Source: Hydrogenophaga sp. (GTDB lineage Bacteria > Pseudomonadota > Gammaproteobacteria > Burkholderiales > Burkholderiaceae_C). Taken from it: a stretch of 64,000 bases of DNA. A program made the translations under genes and the position numbers. Below, one piece after another: positions 41,328 through 52,023 of the stretch. The stretch lies in contig NZ_JAILWB010000023.1 of assembly GCF_025699295.1 (NCBI RefSeq), positions 1-64,000 on the forward strand. The letters run 5' to 3'. Each line of letters opens with the position of its first letter. The first letter of the stretch is position 1. The notes beneath the pieces were generated by a model that was not told the origin of the DNA, did no database searches, and saw nothing but the letters and a program-made list of their open reading frames with translations.

Positions 41328-43049
41328 TCAGAGTCTGAGCAGGGCCAGCACCATCGACGGCAACCCATTGGCCTGTGCCACGATGGCCGTGCTGGATTGC
41401 TGGATGATTTGTGCCCTCGTCATCTCGGTGGTCTCGATAGCGAAGTTGGCGTCCTGCAAGCGGCCGCGCGCGGCGGACGCACTCTGTGTCTGCTCCTGCA
41501 GACCATCGACGATGCGTTCGAACCGGTTGAGTTGGGCCGCCGCGTTGCCGCGTTCGGCTGTGATGTGATCGAGCGCGCGGTCGACCTGGCGGATGACACG
41601 GGCGGCTTCGTTGACCACGTCGTGATCGTCCAGCCCGAGGGCCGAGAGATTGACCGCACCCAGACCGACGGCAACCGTGTCGCCCATGTTGGCGCCCACC
41701 TGGAAAATCAGCGAGTTCTGGGCCGACGCGGCGACTGCCACCTGCTCGAAACTCTCGGCGAACCCCGAGAGCACGTCGGTGCTGCCAGCGGTCGCGCCGT
41801 TGGACACCACGCTTGTGGCGGTCCTGATGGCGCCGCCATCCGCGTCCAGGCCACCAATGGCGCCCGTGTCGGCGTTGCCAAGATCCAGGGTCGCAACGTA
41901 AGCGGCACCGTTGACCGCGAAGTCCGAGAGGAAGTCGGCGTTGCTGGCATAGAGCCCGTTGGTGGCGTTGGCAAACGCGTCGTCCAGTGTGGCCGCAGGG
42001 TTCTGGCTCATGTACTGCATCAAATCCTTGAGCCCCGTTCCACCGGCCTGCTTGAGTTGTTCGTGCAGGTAACGCGTGGCCGCGTAACCGCCCGAGTAGT
42101 CCAGGCTCGACCCGGAAAAGCCATCGCCCACCGCGGCAACCACGGCGGCGCGCCCCGCGGCGCCACCTCCTGCGGCAGCGATGTCACTCGCCAGGCGCTC
42201 GTCCGCGCCGTGAATGAATTCCGCAGCGCCTTCCAGAAGCCAGGTGGCGTTGGGGTTGTTCGCGAGGTTGCCGAAGTTGGTCGAACGCGCCATGACCGCA
42301 TGCACCATTTCGTGGGCGATGATGCGATCGTTGAAGAACGGTCCTGAGCCACCATTGGGCAGGTTCGCTGGCGTGAAGTCGGCCATGTCGATCTGCATCC
42401 GAAGATTGGTGCCATAGCCCGAGCCACCGACAGACGACACCACCCTGGCTGCGGTACCGCCTGCGCCGTCGGTGAACGTGGTCAGTTCGATGCTGATGGC
42501 CGCGCCGTCGCCACTGATGCCGAAAAGGTCGCGGATCATGCGCTCGCTGTTCTCCAGCCAGCCACCTGCGCCCTGCAGACCATCGAGCACAGCCAGTTGG
42601 GCCGCATCACCCACGACACTGTCGCGGCTCTGGTTGAACAACTGCTTGCCGTTGAAGCTCGCGCTGCCCGCCGTACGTTCGATCTCCAGCGCCAGCTGCG
42701 AGACCTCGCCCTGCAAGGCTGCCCGGTCAGTCGCGGAATAGCTGCCATTGACGGCCTGCACCGCCAGTTCGCGGATGCGCTGCAGATTCGAAGTGATGCT
42801 GCTCAGCGCACCCTCCGCCGTCTGCAACAGGGAAATGGAGTCGTTGGTGTTGCGGCTGGCCTGCTGACTGCCACGAACCAGGCTGGTCATCCGCTCGGAA
42901 ATGGCCAGGCCGGCGGCATCGTCCCTGGCCGAGTTGATCCGCAGGCCCGATGACAGGCGCCGCATCGTCGTCTCCAGCGAAGCCGCCGCCTTCGACGCGT
43001 GGCGCTGCGCCGCGATCGAGATGGTGTTCGTGTTGACGCTGATGGACAC
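41328..43049 (-). CDS. Flagellin with internal zinc metallopeptidase domain (flagellinolysin type), GTG start
   Basis: N-term [55 protein letters not shown]-term [33 protein letters not shown]; internal [51 protein letters not shown]-type SD just upstream of GTG. Confidence 0.93.
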   Translation of the reverse strand: MSISVNTNTISIAAQRHASKAAASLETTMRRLSSGLRINSARDDAAGLAISERMTSLVRGSQQASRNTNDSISLLQTAEGALSSITSNLQRIRELAVQAVNGSYSATDRAALQGEVSQLALEIERTAGSASFNGKQLFNQSRDSVVGDAAQLAVLDGLQGAGGWLENSERMIRDLFGISGDGAAISIELTTFTDGAGGTAARVVSSVGGSGYGTNLRMQIDMADFTPANLPNGGSGPFFNDRIIAHEMVHAVMARSTNFGNLANNPNATWLLEGAAEFIHGADERLASDIAAAGGGAAGRAAVVAAVGDGFSGSSLDYSGGYAATRYLHEQLKQAGGTGLKDLMQYMSQNPAATLDDAFANATNGLYASNADFLSDFAVNGAAYVATLDLGNADTGAIGGLDADGGAIRTATSVVSNGATAGSTDVLSGFAESFEQVAVAASAQNSLIFQVGANMGDTVAVGLGAVNLSALGLDDHDVVNEAARVIRQVDRALDHITAERGNAAAQLNRFERIVDGLQEQTQSASAARGRLQDANFAIETTEMTRAQIIQQSSTAIVAQANGLPSMVLALLRL

Positions 43050-43123
43050 TGGCCCCTCCAAGGGTGGTCGCATCGATCCGGGGCTCGGGAATTGCCCTGC
43101 CCATGCTGCCGACGCTTGCAACC

Positions 43124-43150
43124 TTATCGACGAACGCAAGGACGACTTGA
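43124..43150 (-). promoter_or_regulatory. Candidate sigma28 (FliA) promoter TCAAGTCG-N11-GTCGATAA
   Basis: Matches TAAAGTTT-N11-GCCGATAA form with the exact 11-nt spacer; 75 nt upstream of the flagellin GTG. Confidence 0.6.
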
Positions 43151-43190
43151 ATGACGCCCCGGGGCCGCCGCCCGGCGGCGCTCCACACGG

Positions 43191-43403
43191 TCAGGCGGCG
43201 TGTGGAAGCCGCGTCGCGTTGACACCTTCGGATGGCGGCGGGCTGGCAGCAAGTTCGATGTGCACATGCGCCACGCTGGCGATGGGAAACGGGCATTCGT
43301 CCGCCCACAACTCGGGATGCCGTCCCAGATCAGGCACACAACTGTGGAACAACAAGCCCTCGCGAGAACCGCGAAGCACTCCGTAGATCATGTAGGTGAA
43401 CAT
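43191..43403 (-). CDS. Hypothetical 70-aa protein
   Basis: ATG preceded by GGGGAG; MFTYMIYGVLRGSREGLLFHSCVPDLGRHPELWADECPFPIASVAHVHIELAASPPPSEGVNATRLPHAA. Confidence 0.4.
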   Translation of the reverse strand: MFTYMIYGVLRGSREGLLFHSCVPDLGRHPELWADECPFPIASVAHVHIELAASPPPSEGVNATRLPHAA

Positions 43404-43603
43404 GGACTTCTCCCCACTGGCGTTGGGCCTTGCGAGACAGTTGCCGCTGCTGGCCGTGCCGGGCATTGCGCTCCGATCCGACCAATCCGCGAAGGCCTTC
43501 GTCCCAAGACTGGAGTCCATGCTGCCACACCTGTTTGACCGCAGGAATGCAGTTGCGTGAAGGTATCGGGTACTGCGTGAGATTGTTCTCGCCCAGCCCG
43601 CGC

Positions 43604-45460
<1,857 letters not shown>

Positions 45461-45587
45461 GCTCCGCTCCTGAAATGTTGAGATGGCGTGATGCTAAACA
45501 GGCAGCAACGAAATTAATGGTCAAACATCTGAAAAAACTGGCCAAATATTTCTTTCAGCGAACACAATAATCAAATATTCCATTTCA

Positions 45588-46103
45588 ATGATCAACATGG
45601 AACAAATCGACATAGATGAGGCCGACCTGCGGCTGCTGGAGCTGCTGCAGACCGACGCCTCGCGCAGCAATCAGGCGCTTGCCGAGCTGGCGCACCTGTC
45701 TCCGCCAACCAGCCTGCGGCGCGTCAAGCGCCTGCGCCAGCTGGGACTGATCGAGCGCGAAGTCGCGATATTGAGCGCGGACCGGCTCGCACCGCTGCAG
45801 GGGTACGGCCTGACGGCGCTGGTCGAGGTGACGCTGGAGCGCCAGGGCGCGGAACAGCTTGACGCGTTCGAGGCGCGCGTGGTGCTCGCGCCCGAAGTGC
45901 AACAGTGCTACAGGGTGAGCCCGGGGCCGGATTTCATGCTCGTGGTGCATTGCAACGACATGCCGGCCTACCTGGAACTCGCCCGGCAACTGTTCACCAG
46001 CGACGCGAACGTGCGCAACATAAAGGCCTTTTTCAGCCTCAAACGGGCCAAGTTCGACCCCCGTCTGCCACTGGGCCGACCGCATGCCGCCGCGCGGAAA
46101 TGA
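45588..46103 (+). CDS. Lrp/AsnC family transcriptional regulator
   Basis: IDEADLRLLELLQTDASRSNQALAELAHLSPPTSLRRVKRLRQLGLIEREVAIL. Confidence 0.93.
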   Translation: MINMEQIDIDEADLRLLELLQTDASRSNQALAELAHLSPPTSLRRVKRLRQLGLIEREVAILSADRLAPLQGYGLTALVEVTLERQGAEQLDAFEARVVLAPEVQQCYRVSPGPDFMLVVHCNDMPAYLELARQLFTSDANVRNIKAFFSLKRAKFDPRLPLGRPHAAARK

Positions 46104-46255
46104 ATACCTTCGCGTGCACATGCGGGATGGTATTGATGCAAACCGCACAAAAGCAGCCCTTGCGTCGGCCACGAACGGTTGACGGGCCTTCCCTCTTGTA
46201 ACACGCTCCTAAAATGCTCCCAGACAACCGTATCTGTCTGGTTCAAGGAGGTTGT

Positions 46256-47020
46256 ATGGATGTTTTGACGATCACCCTGGCCGCCGTCGCCGCCCTGGTG
46301 GTGCTGGCGCTCGGCGTCTGGGTGGTCCGGCGCCTGGCCGGGCGGGCATCGTCGGGCCGGGAAGACCGGTACTCGCCGCACCGGATTCTCACACCGGAGC
46401 AGGCGCACATGCTCGACTATCTGCAGGACACATTCCCCGGGCAGGTGGTCCTGCCCAACATGCCGCTCAAGGACATGCTGACGGTGCGCCGGGCCGCCGA
46501 CCGCAAGCGCGCCGAACAGCGGCTGCAGGAACAGCAGGTGGATTTCGTGGTGTGCGGCCCGGATGGCCGGCCCAGTTTCGCGTTCGACATCGAGCAACAC
46601 CACCTGAGTGACGCCAAGGCCAAGGCGCACAAGGTCAAGATGAAAAACCGGATCCTCAAGACGGCCGGCGTGCGCTTCGTCTTCCTGAAGAACGGCATCC
46701 ACCGCATGCCATCGCCGGCCGATTTCCGGGCGCAGCTGAATCTGGCCGAGCTCCCCAAACCCAAGTCCCGGGAAGAAGGACGCGAGAGCGCATTGCAACA
46801 GCTGGAGAGCCAGTTCTCCGGCTTCGACCAGCAGCACAGCAGCCACAACACCGGTTTCCGCGAGTCGGAGGTCATGGGCATGAGCGGCCTGATGGATCTC
46901 AACGGCCATGGTCGCCGCAACAACCATGGACGCCTCAACGGCGACAGCAGTTTCGGCAACAGTCGCGCCCCGGGAGACAGCCGCTTCGACGGCAGTTCGC
47001 TCGACGTGCGCGGGGGGTAA
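46256..47020 (+). CDS. DUF2726 domain-containing membrane-anchored protein
   Basis: N-terminal TM; HMLDYLQDTFPGQVVLPNMPLKDMLTVRRAADRKRAEQRLQEQQVDFVVCGPDGRPSFAFDIE. Confidence 0.85.
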   Translation: MDVLTITLAAVAALVVLALGVWVVRRLAGRASSGREDRYSPHRILTPEQAHMLDYLQDTFPGQVVLPNMPLKDMLTVRRAADRKRAEQRLQEQQVDFVVCGPDGRPSFAFDIEQHHLSDAKAKAHKVKMKNRILKTAGVRFVFLKNGIHRMPSPADFRAQLNLAELPKPKSREEGRESALQQLESQFSGFDQQHSSHNTGFRESEVMGMSGLMDLNGHGRRNNHGRLNGDSSFGNSRAPGDSRFDGSSLDVRGG

Positions 47021-47141
47021 CAGAGGACACACCCGGCCGCGCTTCGCGTGACCCCCTCAAGGGGGCGTGTCCTGCGGCCCGGCGGAGCCGGTTCCGCGGA
47101 CACTCTGGAACAGGCATCCTCGCGCCGAAGATGCGGGCTTC

Positions 47142-48563
47142 TCAGGTTTTCTTTTTCGTGGGACGCTGCCAGTTGTCCAGCGCCACTTGCTTGCCGCGTG
47201 CCACTGCAAGGGCGCCTGGGGCGGTGTTCTTGGTGATGGTGGAGCCCGCGCCCACGGTACCACCCGCGCCAATGGTCACGGGCGCCACCAGCACGCAGTT
47301 GCTGCCCACGTGCACATCGGCCTCGATCACGGTGCGGTGCTTGTTGGCACCGTCGTAGTTGGCGGTGATGCTGCCCGCGCCGTAGTTCACCCGTTCGCCC
47401 ACGGTCGCATCGCCCAGATAGGCCAGGTGGTTGGCCTTGGCACCCGCGGCCAGTGTGCTGTTCTTCACCTCGACAAAGTTGCCGATGTGCACCTGCTCGC
47501 CGAGCTGCGCGCCGGGGCGCAGTCGAGCGAATGGCCCGACCAGCGCACCACGACCGATCGACACACCCAGTGCCTCGCCATCGATGTGGGTGAAGGGATG
47601 GATCTGCGCGCCGTTGTCGATCGCGGCGTTGGCGATGACACAGTTCGCACCGATGCGCACGCCGTCGCCGAGCTTCACGCGGCCTTCGAATATGCAGTTC
47701 ACGTCGATTTCCACGTCCTGGCCACAGAGCAGTTCTCCGCGCACGTCCAGCCGTGCCGGGTCGGCCAGGCGCACGCCCTGCTCCATCAACGCATCCGCCT
47801 GGCGCTGCTGGTAGGCGCGTTCCAGATCGGCCAGTTGCACCGGGCTGTTCACGCCAGCCACCTCCACCGCGTCGTGCGTGGTGATGGCCCGCACCACCAG
47901 CCCCTGCGCCACCGCGTGCCTGACGACATCCGTCAGGTAGTACTCTTGCTGGCTGTTGTCGTTGGTCAAGCTCTTGAGCAAAGGCTTGAGCAGCGCTGCC
48001 GGCGCCGCCATGACGCCGCTGTACCACTCGGTGATGCGCCGTTGCGCTTCGTTGGCGTCCTTGTGCTCCACGATGGCATGCACCGACCGGTCGGCGTCCA
48101 TGGCGCGCACGATCCGGCCATATCCGGTGGCGTCGCCGCCCGTGTCCACGCTCAGCAGCGCGAGGTGCTTCCCGTCGCAGGCCTGCAGCAAGGCCTCCAG
48201 CGTGGCCTGTCCGATCAGGGGCACGTCGCCATTGAGAATCAGCACGATGCCGTCGTCGGCCAGCACCGGCACCGCCTGCTGTACCGCATGGCCGGTGCCC
48301 AGTTGAGGTTCCTGGCGCACGAAGCGCAACTGCGGGGCCACGTGGTCGCCCGCTCCCACTGGTGTGCTCAGGCCGGCCTCGACCTGTTCGGCGCCATGCC
48401 CCGTGATCACCACCACCGAACGCGCCGATAACCGCGCCGCGCAGTCGATGACGTGCTGGGCCAGTGCGCGACCGCCCAAACGGTGCAACACTTTGGGCCG
48501 TTGGCTCTTCATGCGCGTGCCTTTGCCGGCCGCCATCACCACCACATCCACAGGGAACGACAT
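47142..48563 (-). CDS. glmU: Bifunctional UDP-GlcNAc pyrophosphorylase / GlcN-1-P acetyltransferase
   Basis: VVVMAAGKGTRMKSQRPKVLHRLGGRALAQHVI; C-terminal left-handed beta-helix VKLGDGVRIGANCVI... Confidence 0.96.
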   Translation of the reverse strand: MSFPVDVVVMAAGKGTRMKSQRPKVLHRLGGRALAQHVIDCAARLSARSVVVITGHGAEQVEAGLSTPVGAGDHVAPQLRFVRQEPQLGTGHAVQQAVPVLADDGIVLILNGDVPLIGQATLEALLQACDGKHLALLSVDTGGDATGYGRIVRAMDADRSVHAIVEHKDANEAQRRITEWYSGVMAAPAALLKPLLKSLTNDNSQQEYYLTDVVRHAVAQGLVVRAITTHDAVEVAGVNSPVQLADLERAYQQRQADALMEQGVRLADPARLDVRGELLCGQDVEIDVNCIFEGRVKLGDGVRIGANCVIANAAIDNGAQIHPFTHIDGEALGVSIGRGALVGPFARLRPGAQLGEQVHIGNFVEVKNSTLAAGAKANHLAYLGDATVGERVNYGAGSITANYDGANKHRTVIEADVHVGSNCVLVAPVTIGAGGTVGAGSTITKNTAPGALAVARGKQVALDNWQRPTKKKT

Positions 48564-49482
48564 GAACACCTCTTTCAGAGACGGGTTGCGCAGCGTTCTT
48601 GCCGGCCAGCCCCAGCGGCGGATTATCGCGCCCCGGGTGCGGCGTGCGGGCGCGGTGCTGGTACTGGCTTTCGTGCTTGCGGCCTGCACGGCCACACGCC
48701 TGGCCTACAACCAGGCGCCCACGCTGAGCTACTGGTGGATCGATCGCCACGTGGGTCTGAACGACGCGCAGTCGGTGCAGACACGTCTGGACCTGGACAG
48801 CTTCTTCCAGTGGCACCGCAGCCAGGAACTGCCCGCCTACGCCGGTCTGCTGCGCCAGTGGCAGTTCATGGCACCCGACAGGGTCACACCGGCCCAGATC
48901 TGCGCCGAGTTCGAGCAGGTGCGCGCGCGCCTGGACCGCGCCGCCGCCGAGGCGGTGGAACCCCTGGCCCGTCTGGCCCTGCAACTCAGCCCGACGCAAC
49001 TCGACAACCTCCAGCAGCGGCAGGCCAGGACCAACGAAGAATTTGAACGGGACTTTCTGCGCGGGAGCCCCGCACAACGCCTCGAGAGACGCCTGGAGAA
49101 GGCCGTCAGCCGCAGCGAATCGTTCTACGGCCCCCTGAGCCCCGAACAGCGCGCGCTGTTGCGCGCACAGCTGCAAGCCTCCCCCTTCGACCCGCAACGC
49201 ACGCAGGCCGAACGGCTGCGGCGCCAGGCCGACCTGCTGCAGACCGTGCGCAACGCGCAGGCCGAGCCGCAGAAGGCCGAGCAGTTCGTGCGCGAACACC
49301 TGGCGCGGCTGCGCCAGTCGCCCACGCCCGGCTACGAAGCCTACAGCCAGGCGCTCGTGCAGCAGGGCTGCACCCAGTTCGCCGCCCTGCACAACAGCAG
49401 CACGGCCGAACAGCGCGCCAGCGTGGTGGGCGCGCTCCAGGGCTACGAGAACGACCTGCGTACGCTGAGCGCGCAGCGCTGA
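48562..49482 (+). CDS. DUF6279-like lipoprotein
   Basis: RRAGAVLVLAFVLAACTATRLAYNQAPTLSYWWIDRHVGLNDAQ lipobox; exact start uncertain. Confidence 0.78.
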   Translation: MNTSFRDGLRSVLAGQPQRRIIAPRVRRAGAVLVLAFVLAACTATRLAYNQAPTLSYWWIDRHVGLNDAQSVQTRLDLDSFFQWHRSQELPAYAGLLRQWQFMAPDRVTPAQICAEFEQVRARLDRAAAEAVEPLARLALQLSPTQLDNLQQRQARTNEEFERDFLRGSPAQRLERRLEKAVSRSESFYGPLSPEQRALLRAQLQASPFDPQRTQAERLRRQADLLQTVRNAQAEPQKAEQFVREHLARLRQSPTPGYEAYSQALVQQGCTQFAALHNSSTAEQRASVVGALQGYENDLRTLSAQR

Positions 49483-49486
49483 GCCC

Positions 49487-49549
49487 TGCCAGCCCGCCGG
49501 CTGGCACCAAAACCGCCCGCTCAGCGCCACGCATGGCGCGCTTTGGTGC
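49487..49549. other. Two partly competing hairpins in the lipoprotein/GntR intergenic region
   Basis: TGCCAGCC-CGCC-GGCTGGCA (49487-49506) and GCACCAAA...TTTGGTGC (49504-49511 / 49542-49549) enclosing GCGCCA-CGCA-TGGCGC. Confidence 0.7.
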
Positions 49550-49600
49550 GGGCAAGGCTGATGGACACCGGCCGCGCACGAGCCTGGTGCATCTGTCTTG

Positions 49601-49617
49601 CATACAAGACTTGTATG
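49601..49617. promoter_or_regulatory. Perfect palindrome CATACAAG-A-CTTGTATG, candidate GntR/FCD operator
   Basis: Lies 20 bp upstream of the gntR start at 49637. Confidence 0.65.
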
Positions 49618-49636
49618 GACATGGCACGGAATTCGC

Positions 49637-50431
49637 ATGAAGGGTCGGCAAAGGTCCCACATGGTCAGTTCCACCGACATCGCCCGACGCATCATCGAAG
49701 CCGTGCTCGCCCAGCGTCTGGCACCGGGCACGCGGCTGGGTGAACAAAGCCTGTCGATGCTGTTCGACTGCAGCCGCACGCTGGTGCGCGAGGCGCTCGT
49801 GCGCCTGGCCGCGCGCGGCATCGTCACCGTGAGCTCGCGCCGCGGCTGGTATGTGGTGCAGCCTTCGCACGCCGAGGCGCGCGAGGCCTTCGAGGCCCGG
49901 CGCGTGATCGAAACCGGGCTCATCCGCGGCACACCGCACATCGACAAGACGGCCATCAGGCGCCTGCGCCAGCACCTGCGGCAGGAGCAGGCCGCGCTCA
50001 AGGGTGATGACGTCGGCCAGCGGAGCTACCTGCTGGGCGACTTCCATGTCTGCCTGGCCGAATGCCTGGGCAACCAGCTGCTGGCCGACACCCTGCGCGA
50101 CTTCACCGCCCGCACCACGCTCATCGCCATGCTGTACCAGAGCAACCACGACGCGGTGCAGTCCTGCCAGGACCACGCCGACATCGTCGCCGCGCTGGAG
50201 CGGGGCGACACCGCCACCGCAGAGCGCCTGATGGCCGCGCACATCGGCCAGGTGCAGGCCGCGCTTCGCCTGGGCACGCCCAGCGACCCGCTGGCCGACC
50301 TGCGCGAGGCGCTCGCGCCGGTGCGCGAGGCCAGTGCCCCCTCCACCGCTGCCGCGTCCGCCAGAAAGCGCGGCGGCAAGAAGCCCCCGTCCACCCCCAC
50401 CCGTGAAACCTACCTAGGAGCCCTGCTATGA
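49637..50431 (+). CDS. GntR family transcriptional regulator, FCD type (alternative start 49661)
   Basis: DIARRIIEAVLAQRLAPGTRLGEQSLSMLFDCSRTLVREALVRLAARGIVTV. Confidence 0.92.
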   Translation: MKGRQRSHMVSSTDIARRIIEAVLAQRLAPGTRLGEQSLSMLFDCSRTLVREALVRLAARGIVTVSSRRGWYVVQPSHAEAREAFEARRVIETGLIRGTPHIDKTAIRRLRQHLRQEQAALKGDDVGQRSYLLGDFHVCLAECLGNQLLADTLRDFTARTTLIAMLYQSNHDAVQSCQDHADIVAALERGDTATAERLMAAHIGQVQAALRLGTPSDPLADLREALAPVREASAPSTAAASARKRGGKKPPSTPTRETYLGALL

Positions 50432-51222
50432 CCCCCTCGAAACGCGCCTTCCTCGCCTACACCGCGGCCCTCGTGGCCGCACTGGGCCTGGGCCATGCCC
50501 ACGCCCAGTCGGCGCTGGATAACGTGATGAAGAACAAGCTCATCAAGATCGCCGTGCCCACCGACTTTCCGCCCTACGGCTTCGTCGGCATCGACCTCAA
50601 GCCCCAGGGCCTGGACGTGGACACGGCCAACTACATTGCCAGCAAGCTTGGCGTGAAGGTCGAACTGGTGGCCGTGACCAGCGCCAACCGCATTCCCTAC
50701 CTGCAGACGAAGAAGGCCGACCTGGTGATTTCCACGCTGGGCAAGAACGCCGAGCGCGAGAAGGTGATCGACTTCACCGCCGCGTACTCGCCGTTCTTCC
50801 AGGCGGTCTACGGCCCCAAGGGCAGCGCACTGGCCGACTTCAGCGGCCTGGGCGGCAAGTCGGTGGCGGTGACGCGCGGTGCCATCGAGGACCAGGAGCT
50901 CACCAAGGTCGCGCCTGCCAGCACCGACATCAAGCGCTTCGAGGACAACAATGCCACCGTCTCGGCCTTCGTCTCGGGGCAGACGCAGTTCATCGCCACC
51001 GGCGTCTCGGTGGCCGACAACATGATCAAGCGCAACCCCGCACTGGGCGCCGAGTACAAGCTGCTGCTGAAAGACAGCCCGAACTTCATCGGCGTGGCCA
51101 AGGGCGAGGATGCGCTGCGCCTGAAGGTCAACGAAATCATCGCGGCGGCCAAGAAGTCGGGCGACATCGATGCCATGGCCAAAAAATGGCTGGGTCGTCC
51201 GGCCGGCACGCTGCCGGAATGA
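50428..51222 (+). CDS. Amino acid ABC transporter substrate-binding protein
   Basis: ALDNVMKNKLIKIAVPTDFPPYGFVGIDLKPQGLDVDTANYIASKLGVKVELV; family 3 SBP. Confidence 0.92.
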   Translation: MTPSKRAFLAYTAALVAALGLGHAHAQSALDNVMKNKLIKIAVPTDFPPYGFVGIDLKPQGLDVDTANYIASKLGVKVELVAVTSANRIPYLQTKKADLVISTLGKNAEREKVIDFTAAYSPFFQAVYGPKGSALADFSGLGGKSVAVTRGAIEDQELTKVAPASTDIKRFEDNNATVSAFVSGQTQFIATGVSVADNMIKRNPALGAEYKLLLKDSPNFIGVAKGEDALRLKVNEIIAAAKKSGDIDAMAKKWLGRPAGTLPE

Positions 51223-51239
51223 TGGCGCCCCCACGCTCC

Positions 51240-51340
51240 ACCGCTGCGCGGGTCGCTGCCCCCCAAGGAGGCTGGGCCTGCCTTGGGAGCGGCCCGGCGG
51301 CTGGCCCATTGCTCCCACGCTGGGCTGCTGCGCGAGTCTG
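51240..51340. repeat. Comamonadaceae-type intergenic palindromic repeat
   Basis: cgctgcgcgggtcgctgccccccaaggaggctgggcctgccttgggagcggcccggcgg with CCCAAGG/CCTTGGG stem at 51262-51287; family assignment from memory. Confidence 0.5.
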
Positions 51341-51351
51341 AGGAACACACC

Positions 51352-52023
51352 ATGGGCATCGAACTCGACTTCCCGGCCGTGCTCGCGCAGTGGCCGCTGC
51401 TGGCCCGGGGCGTGCTCTGGACGCTGGGCCTGACCGCCATCTCGGCGGTGATCGGCCTGCTGCTGGGCACGGCCTGCGCGTGGGCACGCAGCAACGGCCC
51501 GCTGGCGCTGCGCTGGCTGGCCGCGACCTATGTGGAGCTGATCCGCAACACACCCTTCATCGTGCAGCTGTTCTTCGTGTTCTTCGGCCTGCCGGCCGCG
51601 GGCGTGAAGCTCACGCCCGAGATCGCGTCCGTCATCGCCATGGTGATCAACCTGGGCGCGTATGCGGCCGAGATCATCCGCGCCGGCATCGAAGCCACGC
51701 CCAGGGGGCAGTTGGAGGCCGCGGCCAGCCTGGCGCTCTCGCGCATGCAGACCTTCCTGCACGTGGTGCTGCCACCCGCGTTCAGGAAGGTCTGGCCCGC
51801 GCTCACCAGCCAGATCATCATCGTCATGCTCGGCTCGGCGGTGTGCGGGCAGATCTCCACGCAGGAACTGAGCTACGCGGCCAACCTGATCCAGAGCCGC
51901 AACTTCCGCGCTTTCGAAGCCTTCATCGTGGCCACGGGCATCTACCTGCTGCTGTCCATCGGCGTGCGCGGCCTTTTGAACTGGCTCGGCCCGCGCTACC
52001 TGTTCGGAGGCCGCCGTGGTTGA
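51352..52023 (+). CDS. Amino acid ABC transporter permease
   Basis: ELIRNTPFIVQLFFVFFGLP; AEIIRAGIEATPRGQLEAAASL. Confidence 0.93.
   Translation: MGIELDFPAVLAQWPLLARGVLWTLGLTAISAVIGLLLGTACAWARSNGPLALRWLAATYVELIRNTPFIVQLFFVFFGLPAAGVKLTPEIASVIAMVINLGAYAAEIIRAGIEATPRGQLEAAASLALSRMQTFLHVVLPPAFRKVWPALTSQIIIVMLGSAVCGQISTQELSYAANLIQSRNFRAFEAFIVATGIYLLLSIGVRGLLNWLGPRYLFGGRRG

Noticed and set aside
46417-50001. 1194-aa minus-strand ORF in the track
   Set aside because: Shadow frame across DUF2726, glmU, the DUF6279-like gene and gntR; Arg/Ala-rich composition typical of antisense reading in high-GC DNA
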